Assembly: GCA_034006405.1 (NCBI GenBank)
Contig: JAVESW010000015.1
Location: 1 to 16,770 of the forward strand
DNA length: 16,770 nucleotides
Direction of reading: 5' to 3'
Source of the DNA: JALNYB01 sp023230065
Lineage (GTDB): Archaea > Thermoplasmatota > Thermoplasmata > Methanomassiliicoccales > Methanomethylophilaceae
Part shown: piece by piece, positions 1 through 8,500 of the stretch
Position numbering within the stretch: the first letter of the stretch is position 1
Layout: every line of letters starts with the position of its first letter
Position numbers and translations under genes: made by a program
The notes under the pieces: model-generated
Databases searched by the model: none
Seen by the model: the letters and a program-made list of their open reading frames with translations, nothing else
What the model was told of the DNA's origin: nothing

Positions 1-29
1 GAAGATCTGAAGACAAAGGTCTTTTGAAT

Positions 30-1058
30 TCATTGGCTAGGATGTTCTTCCGTTCCGTCGGCGTATCTGACGAATCTTTCGGTTCCGATAGGTTGGGCTT
101 TGTCGATGACATCCCAAGGCCAATTTTTGAATTCTTCTTTTCTGATAGTATCTATAGCAATTCTGACCTCTTTTTCCGTTTCTAGGTTTACAGGTCCGAA
201 TGATACTGTCTTTTCTTTGATAGGTTCTCCCTCCAAAAACCAAAGAGTCGAATCCTTATCGCCGTTTGTGATACAGATATCTGTGTTTCCGTCAAGTTTT
301 ATTCTTTTGGAATACTCTATTGTTTCCTTTCCGATTGTAATAGTGTTTCCGGTTATGAAGTAAAGATTCCTGTTAACAACAGTTGATATCGCAGGTAATG
401 TAATCTTTGAATTAGGTATCATTTTGATCAGCATTATATTAACGTGATGTTTGGGGTCGGCCGCCCATGATATATCGCTAGGGGCTAGTGCTTCAATGCC
501 ATTGAATGATCCTGCAATGATCTTTACAGAATATCCCTCTCCTCTGATAATAGGTATTTTTTCAGACCACATCATTTTGAATTCAGGTTTAGTTCCCTTA
601 TTTTTCAAAGGAAGGTTGATCATTATCTGTGTGATGTCATTCGGATTCTCTTTATCAGAATACGCGAGAGGATACATCTCGTTGTGTTGATATCTGCTTC
701 CTGCAGTGAGCCAATGAACGTCTCCGAAACCGTATCTTCCTTGGTTTCCTAAGCAATCGAAATGATCAATGAATCCCAATTCAGGAATTGTGATAGTCTC
801 ATATCCCCAATGTGCATGTAATGGAAATCCTGGAACTACTTTTCCGTTATACATTCTGAATCCAAATCTTTCTTTGTAATCTCTTCCAAGGTTTCTTCCG
901 CTGATCTCTTTAAGAGGGGGGGCCTGCTGGGCATTTCCTTTTGGATAGTTATCACAATGATGAGATACGAAAATGAACGGATCCTCAGTGTCCCAATGAA
1001 GCTGTAATGGCCAAGTTTTTATTACAGGTCCTGTTTTATTTTTTTTGAATAATGACAT
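30..1058 (-). CDS. Pirin-family cupin protein
   Basis: This 342-residue protein is pirin-like, a bicupin family of non-haem metal proteins that includes quercetin 2,3-dioxygenases and redox-sensing regulators. The four metal ligands of the N-terminal cupin appear conserved: H81 and H83 in HAHWGYET, then H125 and E127 in YQHNEM. The stretch GDVHWLTAG just before the second pair matches the family's GDVQWMTAG signature. The second cupin half (about residues 170-280) is more divergent. At 342 residues it is longer than typical pirins (about 230-300), with an extended N terminus and a C-terminal tail of about 60 residues. The ATG follows a GAGGTG ribosome site by 5 bases, which supports this start. 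The gene is divergent from the pseudouridine synthase, separated by 65 bases. The substrate cannot be read from sequence. Family assignment is firm; enzymatic activity is inferred. Confidence 0.85.
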   Translation of the reverse strand: MSLFKKNKTGPVIKTWPLQLHWDTEDPFIFVSHHCDNYPKGNAQQAPPLKEISGRNLGRDYKERFGFRMYNGKVVPGFPLHAHWGYETITIPELGFIDHFDCLGNQGRYGFGDVHWLTAGSRYQHNEMYPLAYSDKENPNDITQIMINLPLKNKGTKPEFKMMWSEKIPIIRGEGYSVKIIAGSFNGIEALAPSDISWAADPKHHVNIMLIKMIPNSKITLPAISTVVNRNLYFITGNTITIGKETIEYSKRIKLDGNTDICITNGDKDSTLWFLEGEPIKEKTVSFGPVNLETEKEVRIAIDTIRKEEFKNWPWDVIDKAQPIGTERFVRYADGTEEHPSQ

Positions 1059-1123
1059 CTTCGCACCTCTTACACCAATGTCATTTCGATAAATTAATAT
1101 TAGTATCGGTTTATAGGAGAAAC
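1059..1123. promoter_or_regulatory. Shared divergent promoter region of the pirin and pseudouridine synthase genes
   Basis: This 65-base spacer is AT-rich. An AAATTAATATTAG element near 1091-1102 could act as a TATA box for either direction, and CCTATAAACC read on the minus strand (about 1108-1117) could serve the pirin gene. AGGAGA at 1115-1120 is a Shine-Dalgarno site 3 bases before the plus-strand ATG at 1124. Promoter positions are inferred from composition and spacing only. Confidence 0.4.
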
Positions 1124-1858
1124 ATGAGTGATATCGGAGAAAATCCCGAGGGAGTGCGTCTGAATAAATTCATCGGTGAAGCGGGTGTAGCATCTAGAAG
1201 GGCTGCGGATCGCATGATAGAGGACGGTCTAGTCACCATAAACGGAAGAGTAGCGGTATTGGGAGACAGAGTCATGCCAGATACTGTTGTGTGTGTTGAA
1301 GGCAAGCCTATAAAAAGAGAAGAAGAAGATATAATTCTTGCATTTTACAAACCGGCAGGAATAACATGCACCTCCAATCCTGATGACATAGATAATGTCA
1401 TAGATTTTATCGGATATCCGAAACGTATCTATTCAATAGGAAGGCTGGACAAGGATTCTGAAGGCCTTCTTCTTATGACCAATAACGGTGAACTTGCTGA
1501 CGGTATAATGCGTTCGCGTTATGAACATGAGAAAGAGTACATTGTTACTGTAGACAAGAATGTGACTCCTGAATTTATTACAGGAATGTCAAAAGGCGTT
1601 CCGATAATCGACGGACGCATAACAAAAGAATGCTTCGTTGAACAAACGGGTATCAAGGAATTCAGAATTATTCTGAGACAGGGATTGAATAGACAGATCA
1701 GAAGGATGTGTGATGTGTTTGGATTCAATGTAGTGAAATTGGTTCGTATAAGAGTCATGAATATAACTCTTAACGGATTGAAAGAAGGCAGATACAGGAA
1801 TATCTCTAAATCAGAGAGGATCGAATTGCATCATTGTCTTGATATCGATAACGGATGA
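1124..1858 (+). CDS. RsuA/RluB/RluF-family 23S rRNA pseudouridine synthase
   Basis: This 244-residue enzyme converts a specific uridine in rRNA to pseudouridine. An N-terminal S4 RNA-binding domain (about residues 10-57, starting VRLNKFIGEAGVASRR) is followed by the catalytic domain. The family motif GRLDKDSEGLLL is at about 106-117, with the catalytic aspartate D109. RQGLNRQIRRMC near 193-204 is the second conserved block of the RsuA/RluB/E/F branch. I chose the ATG at 1124 because it follows AGGAGA and directly precedes the S4 domain. An in-frame ATG at 1052 would add 24 residues unlike the family and would overlap the start of the divergent pirin gene. The S4-plus-RsuA layout is typical of bacteria, so in an archaeon it would suggest an acquired gene. 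Closest to RluF by motif; the exact target base is not readable. Confidence 0.88.
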   Translation: MSDIGENPEGVRLNKFIGEAGVASRRAADRMIEDGLVTINGRVAVLGDRVMPDTVVCVEGKPIKREEEDIILAFYKPAGITCTSNPDDIDNVIDFIGYPKRIYSIGRLDKDSEGLLLMTNNGELADGIMRSRYEHEKEYIVTVDKNVTPEFITGMSKGVPIIDGRITKECFVEQTGIKEFRIILRQGLNRQIRRMCDVFGFNVVKLVRIRVMNITLNGLKEGRYRNISKSERIELHHCLDIDNG

Positions 1859-1884
1859 TATTAATTTTGTAAAGATAATATAAA

Positions 1885-1904
1885 AATGGGGGAATACCCC
1901 CATT
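1885..1904 (-). terminator. Intrinsic terminator of the Hsp70/GTPase operon
   Basis: On the minus strand an 8-bp stem AATGGGGG/CCCCCATT closes a 4-base loop and is followed at once by TTTTATATT. It lies 6 bases past the stop of the last operon gene. On the plus strand the same stem is followed by AAAGTTTC, so it would end plus-strand transcripts from the pseudouridine synthase less efficiently. A GC-rich stem plus T tract is the classic intrinsic-terminator form. In archaea the T tract alone is often enough. Confidence 0.75.
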
Positions 1905-1910
1905 AAAGTT

Positions 1911-3500
1911 TCAATTAGCATTTGTGACTTTTTCCATGAGTCCCTGAGACTCTTCTATATCTGAATCAGACATCTGTAATCTGTTCTGAAGCTGATATTC
2001 GGTGTGCTGATTGAGGCAGTCCACGCATGCAACGAGGATACCCTCATCCGTGGCAGTGAACTTGACCATTATAGGTGTGCTTCTTGTAACTCCCTCTGGT
2101 AGTTCCATTTCGAAATCACCGACGCCGTATCCGTCAATTAGTTCTGTTTTATTTCCACCATCATTATTGGACGCAGAATCCTCGTAGATCTCTACTTTGA
2201 TAGATGTCTGACCGTCATCCACAGGGTAATAGGTCTTTATGGCTACGATAGGCAGTACCTCATTCCTGAATATGATGTTGGAGATTTTCTCTTCGCCGTC
2301 ATCATACATTGCTTTGATACCGAATGATTTACTGAGGACATTATGAACAAGGATTTCTCCTTCTTCAGGAACGTATTCTGTTCCGGTAGCTGCCGCTGCT
2401 GCAACTGCTGCTGCAGTGCTTCCATCCCACGAATAAGATTTAGAGAATATGGCGGCACCCTTTGCGACCGACTGGTCCGGATCATAGATCTTGACGTCTG
2501 CTTCTGGATATTTTTTGCATATTCCATCCTTGACCTGAGGCATTCTTGATGATCCTCCGACCAGGATGACCTCATCGATGTCTTTTATTGTGAATTCTTT
2601 CGTTGCGAGTGTTCTGTCGATGATTTCAAGTGTCGTTTGCATAAGGGGTGCGGTAGCGATTTCAAATTCCGATCTTGAAATTGAGTAGACGGCTTTTTTC
2701 CCGGCGGCAGTGAGTGTTCCTTTCGTGGATTCCGCTGTAGACAGTCTTTTTTTGATGGTCTCCGAATCAAGGACAAGTGTTTGTCTCACGTCGTCATCTG
2801 CGTCGAGTTCATCTTGATCGATGCCGTTATCTTCACAAACTTTTTGTTTTATGATTTTCGTGATAGCTGCGTCCCAGTCTTTTCCTCCGAGGAGTCTTTC
2901 TCCATCAGTTGCTACTGCGGTGAATGATGTTCCGTCGATCTCAAGGATGGTAACATCGAATGTTCCTCCTCCCAGGTCGTATACTAGCACTCTTTTTTTG
3001 GAATCTGTTCCGCTTCCTAATCCGAAGGATATTGCTGCCGCAGTAGGTTCGTTGATGATGCTTACATCTTCAAGTCCTGCGACTTTTCCTGCTGCTTTAG
3101 TTGCGTCTCTCTCGGTCTGCCCGAAATATGCGGGACAGGTGATGACTGCCTTCTTGATCTCACAACCGTGGTTGTCATTGAAATCATTGATCATTTTTCT
3201 GAGTATTGCGGCAGAAAGAGTGATTGGTGTGTATTTGTCACCGTCGACATCTACTTCATAATCGGTTCCGATCTGTCTTTTGATAGCTGTGACGATCCTC
3301 TCAGGGGGATACATTATTGCCATATCCTTCGCAGGGGATCCGACGATGATCTCGCCGTTCTCATTGAAGAGAATGACCGACGGGGTTGTTTCTTCTTGTT
3401 CGAAGTTTTTTTCAACTACTGTTTCTCCATCTTCGTTGATATATGCAAGGCACGAGTATGTTGTACCAAGGTCGATTCCGATTGTATATTCTCCAGCCAT
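1911..3500 (-). CDS. Hsp70-family protein lacking the helical lid (last gene of operon)
   Basis: This 529-residue protein is an Hsp70 ATPase. The N-terminal actin-like ATPase domain (about 1-355) carries the phosphate-1 motif IGIDLGTTYS (7-16), INEPTAAAISFG, the phosphate-2 motif DLGGGTFD (175-182) and the adenosine motif VGGSSRMP (314-321). An alanine-rich linker around 361-372 precedes a beta-rich region (about 381-500) equivalent to the substrate-binding subdomain. Only about 30 residues follow, so the alpha-helical lid of DnaK (normally about 610-640 residues in total) is missing. It shares LLGGKDWDAAI with the other Hsp70 of this operon, where DnaK usually has GGDDFD, so the two look like paralogues of a specialised lineage. 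The ATG is 2 bases past the GrpE-like stop and follows GAGGAA. It probably works with the adjacent GrpE-like and J-like proteins rather than as the housekeeping chaperone. Confidence 0.9.
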   Translation of the reverse strand: MAGEYTIGIDLGTTYSCLAYINEDGETVVEKNFEQEETTPSVILFNENGEIIVGSPAKDMAIMYPPERIVTAIKRQIGTDYEVDVDGDKYTPITLSAAILRKMINDFNDNHGCEIKKAVITCPAYFGQTERDATKAAGKVAGLEDVSIINEPTAAAISFGLGSGTDSKKRVLVYDLGGGTFDVTILEIDGTSFTAVATDGERLLGGKDWDAAITKIIKQKVCEDNGIDQDELDADDDVRQTLVLDSETIKKRLSTAESTKGTLTAAGKKAVYSISRSEFEIATAPLMQTTLEIIDRTLATKEFTIKDIDEVILVGGSSRMPQVKDGICKKYPEADVKIYDPDQSVAKGAAIFSKSYSWDGSTAAAVAAAAATGTEYVPEEGEILVHNVLSKSFGIKAMYDDGEEKISNIIFRNEVLPIVAIKTYYPVDDGQTSIKVEIYEDSASNNDGGNKTELIDGYGVGDFEMELPEGVTRSTPIMVKFTATDEGILVACVDCLNQHTEYQLQNRLQMSDSDIEESQGLMEKVTNAN

Positions 3501-3502
3501 TT

Positions 3503-4327
3503 TTATTCCTCTTTTTCATTTTTTACAGTTTTTTCTGAGAACTTATAGATGTTCACTCTTTCTTTGAAAAGAACGCGGCCGTTGTATTCGTATCCGTCTG
3601 ATTTCCTTTCTGCTATCATACCATTCTTAGATTCATCATCGGTGGGTATGACATCGACGATTCTCTGATGCAATGTGTTTAATTTATCGTATTTGAAAGG
3701 ACCTATGAAAACGCCGCAGTCGGTAAGGATATTCTCCATATCGACACCGTATGCTTCAAATGAATTCAATACATCTTTTGCCGAGAAAATATCGATTTTT
3801 TCATTCATGCCACTGCAGAGTTTGAAGAAATCCTCTCTCATAGTTGAGAGTTGTTCTAGCATTCCCATAAGTTTTCTGTTTCCCATTTCAGAATTTTTAT
3901 TATTGATGATCTCAAAATATTCTTTGAATTGCTCTTTAGATGTTATACATCCATTCATTTTTGCTTCCATTGTTTCGATTATTGTCTTAAGTTCTGATAT
4001 TTCAGACTTCAGAGAATCCACATCTTCGGAGTTTTTAGGAGTATAGACAGGCACATCGGAGGGTGTTATCGGTTTTTCTATCTGAATCTCTCCCGAGACC
4101 ATGATGTCCTCTATCATTGGTTCTTCTTCGATCGGTTCTGTTGCCGAAGGTTCATCTGCGATTATCTGGTCTTCAATGATTAATGCTTCTTCGATCTGAT
4201 CTTCTATCGGTATTGTTGTTTTCTGAGGGTTCTGTTGGATCTGTCCTTCGGATGTGCTTCCTGAAGGGCCGCTTGTAAGAAGTTGTTTGAATCTCATGGT
4301 CGCGTTTCCTATTTTTTTGTTGCTCAT
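3503..4327 (-). CDS. GrpE-like nucleotide exchange factor with acidic N-terminal extension
   Basis: This 274-residue protein has three parts. Residues 1-100 are low-complexity and strongly acidic, rich in Glu, Ile and Pro, and probably disordered. Residues about 101-180 are predicted helical or coiled-coil. Residues about 204-262 resemble the GrpE beta domain: LHQRIVDVIPTDDE corresponds to the GrpE LHEAVxxVPxDE segment, then GMIAERKSDGYEYNGRVLF corresponds to GxVxExxxxGYxxxxRVLR. GrpE dimers release ADP from Hsp70, so the likely partners are the two Hsp70s of this operon. The ATG overlaps the stop of the GTPase gene by four bases (ATGA), implying translational coupling. Housekeeping GrpE is about 180-210 residues and has no such acidic region. 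The assignment rests on the C-terminal pattern and the context, not on a database search. Confidence 0.7.
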   Translation of the reverse strand: MSNKKIGNATMRFKQLLTSGPSGSTSEGQIQQNPQKTTIPIEDQIEEALIIEDQIIADEPSATEPIEEEPMIEDIMVSGEIQIEKPITPSDVPVYTPKNSEDVDSLKSEISELKTIIETMEAKMNGCITSKEQFKEYFEIINNKNSEMGNRKLMGMLEQLSTMREDFFKLCSGMNEKIDIFSAKDVLNSFEAYGVDMENILTDCGVFIGPFKYDKLNTLHQRIVDVIPTDDESKNGMIAERKSDGYEYNGRVLFKERVNIYKFSEKTVKNEKEE

Positions 4328-5574
4328 TTCGTCATACCTCCGAAGTTATCGCAATTAAGCAACCAGATGAACGGATCCTCTACTCTCATAGGAGATATTC
4401 CTCTGGCAAGTACGCTTCCCACAGGGTTGCTTCCGAGAGAAGACACTGCAAAATAGCAATACTGTTCGAATTCTTTTATAGTCTGTATGAAATCATTGGA
4501 TACTGCTCTGCGCATGTATTCTTCGATCTCAACGCTGATTTGTTCGAAATTGGCTTCATCATACTTTCCATATTCACGTTCGATGTTCAGAGAGGAGTTC
4601 AATCCGAATAGGATTTTTGCTTCTTCTTCATTCTCAGGTGATTTCATGAGCACATCGCTCTTCGTCAGGACGACGGCCAACGGGATCTTTATTTGATTTC
4701 TTATCTTGATCTTGTTATTGGTGCGGATGATGTTTGATATATTGGCAAGCATATCTGCAACATTAGGTCCCGTGCTGGGTTTGTTGTCCATATGTATTCT
4801 CGTATTGATGTACGGAATCTGCAACGGGTCTACAAGGAATACGATACCGGATGCACGTGAGATAAACGAATTCAGATTCAGTCCCATCATTTTGCTTGTT
4901 GAATCGAGGTCTTCTCCTGCAGTATCAAAGAATGCTAAGGTGTACACTTTGGGTGCATCTCCTTCTAGGAATCTCAGATAATAGATCATGGGTTCTCTTG
5001 ATTCTTTGCTGTCCTCATATGATAACGTAGGTTGAAGTTTTCTTCCTTCCTCGAATAATCTTTTGTAGTATACTCCACGATATTTAAGGGTGGTCCTGTC
5101 TGTTGCGGGGCTCATGGTGGCTCCGAATTCGGGCGAGAATGAATTTTTTAACTGATTGATCAATACTGCGATATAATGGCTTTTTCCGACTCCTTTTGGA
5201 CCTAATACAACGAATACTGTGCTCCCCTCGTCTTCAGCTCCCTGAGGTATAGGATTGTGACACACAGGACAGAGTCTTTTGTAAGCAGATCTGTTGCATA
5301 TGTCGCATATTCCTGAGGAATTACGTACGATATGGTGTTTTGTTGTTATGGGGTCCTCTCCTAGAGGGTCCTTTCCAAGAAATATAGTGTTCTCGATATC
5401 TATCTCTTCATCATCTTTTCCACAGCTGTATTTTAATTTGTCCTTTTCGGAAAGACTTCTGAGGAACATTTTCGTACACGCGGGATTCGTACACTCGTAG
5501 TGTATCTTCTTCAAATCAATTGAACTGAAACAGAACGGACATGTATACTCTAGATTTTCATCTTTTTTTGCCAT
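4324..5574 (-). CDS. Zinc-ribbon P-loop GTPase (double-GTPase-like)
   Basis: This 416-residue protein begins with cysteine pairs typical of zinc ribbons (CPFC at 12-15, C28/C33, C90/C93, C102/C105). A TRAFAC-type GTPase core follows: G1 GPKGVGKS (125-132), G3 DTAGED (217-222), G4 TKSD (304-307) and a G5-like AVSSLG (376-381). The TKSD motif supports guanine specificity. The GxKGxGKS loop, DTAGED and AVSSLG pattern resembles the uncharacterised double-GTPase (DO-GTPase) families found in multi-gene prokaryotic signalling and conflict loci. I chose the ATG at 5574 because it follows AGGTGATCC, a full match to the 16S rRNA 3' end, and sits 4 bases past the upstream stop. A start at 5634 would add 20 residues overlapping the previous gene. 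The protein probably acts as a cytosolic switch; its effector is unknown. Confidence 0.85.
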   Translation of the reverse strand: MAKKDENLEYTCPFCFSSIDLKKIHYECTNPACTKMFLRSLSEKDKLKYSCGKDDEEIDIENTIFLGKDPLGEDPITTKHHIVRNSSGICDICNRSAYKRLCPVCHNPIPQGAEDEGSTVFVVLGPKGVGKSHYIAVLINQLKNSFSPEFGATMSPATDRTTLKYRGVYYKRLFEEGRKLQPTLSYEDSKESREPMIYYLRFLEGDAPKVYTLAFFDTAGEDLDSTSKMMGLNLNSFISRASGIVFLVDPLQIPYINTRIHMDNKPSTGPNVADMLANISNIIRTNNKIKIRNQIKIPLAVVLTKSDVLMKSPENEEEAKILFGLNSSLNIEREYGKYDEANFEQISVEIEEYMRRAVSNDFIQTIKEFEQYCYFAVSSLGSNPVGSVLARGISPMRVEDPFIWLLNCDNFGGMTK

Positions 5575-5575
5575 T

Positions 5576-5584
5576 GGATCACCT
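5576..5584 (-). promoter_or_regulatory. Shine-Dalgarno site that fixes the GTPase start
   Basis: AGGTGATCC on the minus strand is complementary over nine bases to the conserved 3' end of 16S rRNA and lies one base before the ATG at 5574. It overlaps the TGA of the upstream gene, so the two genes are probably translationally coupled. Confidence 0.7.
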
Positions 5585-8500
5585 ATCCTTGTATATCGGG
5601 TGTATGAATCTGAAAAGGTGGTAATCATCTTCATTCGTGAAGAACATTCTTATCTTGCTGAGGTCGATCTTCGGTTTTGTGTGGAATGTTATCAATGCTT
5701 TTCCTGCAGATAGTGCAATGGGTCCGTTGGATGTCCAAACGGATTCTCCATCCCAGATCTTGAGTGGAATTCCTTCATTCACACAAATGGCTGTCATCTG
5801 AGGTAATTCTTTGACAGTGTAATCGGCATCGATGCTGATCAAGACTTTTGATTCTGTTTTTGTTGATTTATCCAAGGACATAGTGTACTTTACTTTGGTG
5901 CATGATCCAGAATAAACATCAATGCTCATTCCGCGAGAATTCATCTTATCTCCAGATACATCATAGACGGCATATAGGGTGACAACTCTTTTTTTGGAGT
6001 TGCCCATCGAGATCCTGACCATTTTATCAGTATTGTAAGCATTGCGGCTCACAGTTATCTTTTCAGCATTGACATCATCCGGACCTAATGCGGGGGACGA
6101 ATCTTTTACAACTATTATGGCAGATTCGGCGTCAGTAGGCCAGTTCATGGTTAGGTCGCAGTCTTTTCCGCTGAGTCTTTTCTCAACGTCCCTGAATGGT
6201 TTCAGGTTAGCGACCATGATATCTTTTCCTCTGATGGCGATCTTGCCTGCAGGTATCATAGGATAGATGTATTGGACTGCTCCATCGGACAGCATGAATT
6301 TCATACCGTCATCGTAGACTTCTATGGGTTTTATCTCTGTCATCCATGAGTTTAGATCAGACACTGGGATGTTGCGTCCGAACATGGTGACCTTTTTAGG
6401 TGATGAGTATAGAACAACTTTCTCTTTGCTTTTCCATTTTGCAGTGTAGGAGCCGTCGGTTTTGTTCCATCTAATCTCCATGTCTCTGATGGGTTCAGGA
6501 TATTTTACGGTTGTACATGAAAATGCAGAGCCCATGGATCTTTCAGTCTTGTTCTTTCCTTTGTATTCGGCTACGAACAGATAATGGTATTTTATGTCGC
6601 CTTTGAGCCCATAATCATCTATTGTAGTGGATCCATCTTGGGGAGTGATCTCCAATTCTTCGCCGGTACCAGCTTCAGTGGTGCCTTCTTTTCTCCAGAT
6701 GCGTACTCTTGTGCAACCTTTAGGTTTTTCATAATTGATTTTGAGTCCACCCTGCATTTGTTCGATAGTAACATTCTCGACCTCAACGAACACGATAGCT
6801 GGGCCGCAGTTGGCCGATTCTCTTGATAGGATACCCCAACGTTTGGAATATACGGAATAATAGTAATCAATACCAGGTTCTGCCGTCTTGTCCAAGAATA
6901 CGCTTCCAGGAAGTTCTGTTAGAGGTATTGTTTCCTCATTCACAGCAGGGAGTTTATCTTGTTCCCTGTAAACGCAGAATGTCATTCCGTTTCTGTTCTC
7001 AGGTATTGCGTATTTCAACAGTATTTTTCCGTCACGTACTTGTAAAGATGCATCTGCAGGTGATTCGGGTGGGAATTGAGATAGTTTGGATCTGGCCACA
7101 GGATGGTCTGGACATCTTTCTGCCGCGGATACGTAAATGGCCATGATCTTTTGTCTGTCTTCGGTGGATTCTGCTTCTTTGCAGAGTTTTTCTGCATCAT
7201 TGATCCTTTGTAAAGAATCTGTATATTTCTTCTTGAGTTCGAAATTATTATCGAATAATTTAGGGAAATCCACAAGTGTATTATCACAGCATTCTTTTGT
7301 TTCGCAATATTTTTTGTATTTATAGGTTTGCTCGATATTTTTTATGGCTTTATCATATTTCAGAGAGACATTTCTGAGGTCTTGATTTAGACTGTCGATG
7401 TTGGGATATGTTGCATAGACTTTTTTGATATTTTTCAGATCTTCATCAGCTTTGTTTACAAAGCCTGCTTCCAGATTTTCCTTGAATCTCTTTTCTAGTT
7501 CTTGGGCTTTTTTTAGTCCACTTTGGAAATCGAAACCGCATTTGATACATGCACTATTGCCTGATGATTGTTCAGTATTACATTGAGGACATTTTGTTCT
7601 GATGCTGAAACCACATATGCTACAGCATATTGCATTTCCATTTGCTTCTACTAATCCGCTGCAGTTCGGGCAGATAATAAGTTTGCTTTCTTTTGTTGAG
7701 AAGTTTGCGATGAATTTTTTCTTTACACAAAATTCTTCCAAGATTGCAATGGCCATGTCTTTGTCTACATTCGTGTTTTTGAGGAACATATTCAGGATAT
7801 TATCGATATATTCCCTGGTGAATGGTTGGCTGTAGTCCTCTTCCATCATTTGCATTGCGGGAGCTAAGGCTTTTTTGCATTTTCCATATTTGATAAGGCT
7901 TGAAAGATCCGTATCTGCAGATAACATGATTTTAAGTGCCCTTAATGACTGTATATACGAGTCCTGATCGGGTAGGATCTCACGTCTGACGCTGCTGACC
8001 CTTTTTTCACAGACATCGAACGCTGATCTGATTTCTGTGAACGAACTTCCATCTCTGAGAGGATTGAGTTTTATTTCAAGATCTGGATTTTGAATGATCC
8101 TGTTAAGAAGTTCCATCGGGGTGTCTGTGTCAACTTCTCTGATACCTTTGTATGTTGAATTGATTTTCTCGTTGACAACCGGAGGTACAGATGTTTTCTT
8201 GATACCCGCGATGGCAATAAGATCCTCTTTTGTGATTCCATCCCATTGGATTTTCTTTACAAGACTGTCGGCGGTTCCTGGGAGCAATACCCTGGAACCG
8301 TCGTGTAATATGATAGAATCCTTGTTGAGTTTTGATGCTTTTGCCTTTAGTTGTTTGCGGCCTTCGTCGAACTCTTTGGATCTTAAAATCGGGTCCTTCA
8401 TGACCTTGCGCATATCGGGTACCATCTTGTAGTATGCGCGGATCTGGAACCGGCGTTCCAGATCGTTCTGTTTATCTCCACTGTCTTTTTCCCACTTTTT

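Noticed and set aside
10..23. Small hairpin AAGAC-AAAG-GTCTT near the left edge as a terminator
   Set aside because: A 5-bp stem with a short T run is weak, and the gene it would serve lies outside the window.
1052..1123. Earlier ATG at 1052 for the pseudouridine synthase
   Set aside because: The extra 24 residues do not resemble the family and would run through the divergent promoter and the pirin start.
2821..3261. 146-codon plus-strand open frame opposite the second Hsp70
   Set aside because: It lies antisense to a strongly conserved ATPase domain, its translation is low-complexity and matches no family, and it reflects codon bias of the true gene. The same applies to other opposite-strand frames across 2343-12461.
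5575..5634. Earlier ATG at 5634 for the zinc-ribbon GTPase
   Set aside because: It would overlap the end of the previous gene by 56 bases and add 20 unrelated residues, while the ATG at 5574 has a nine-base ribosome site and directly precedes the zinc ribbon.
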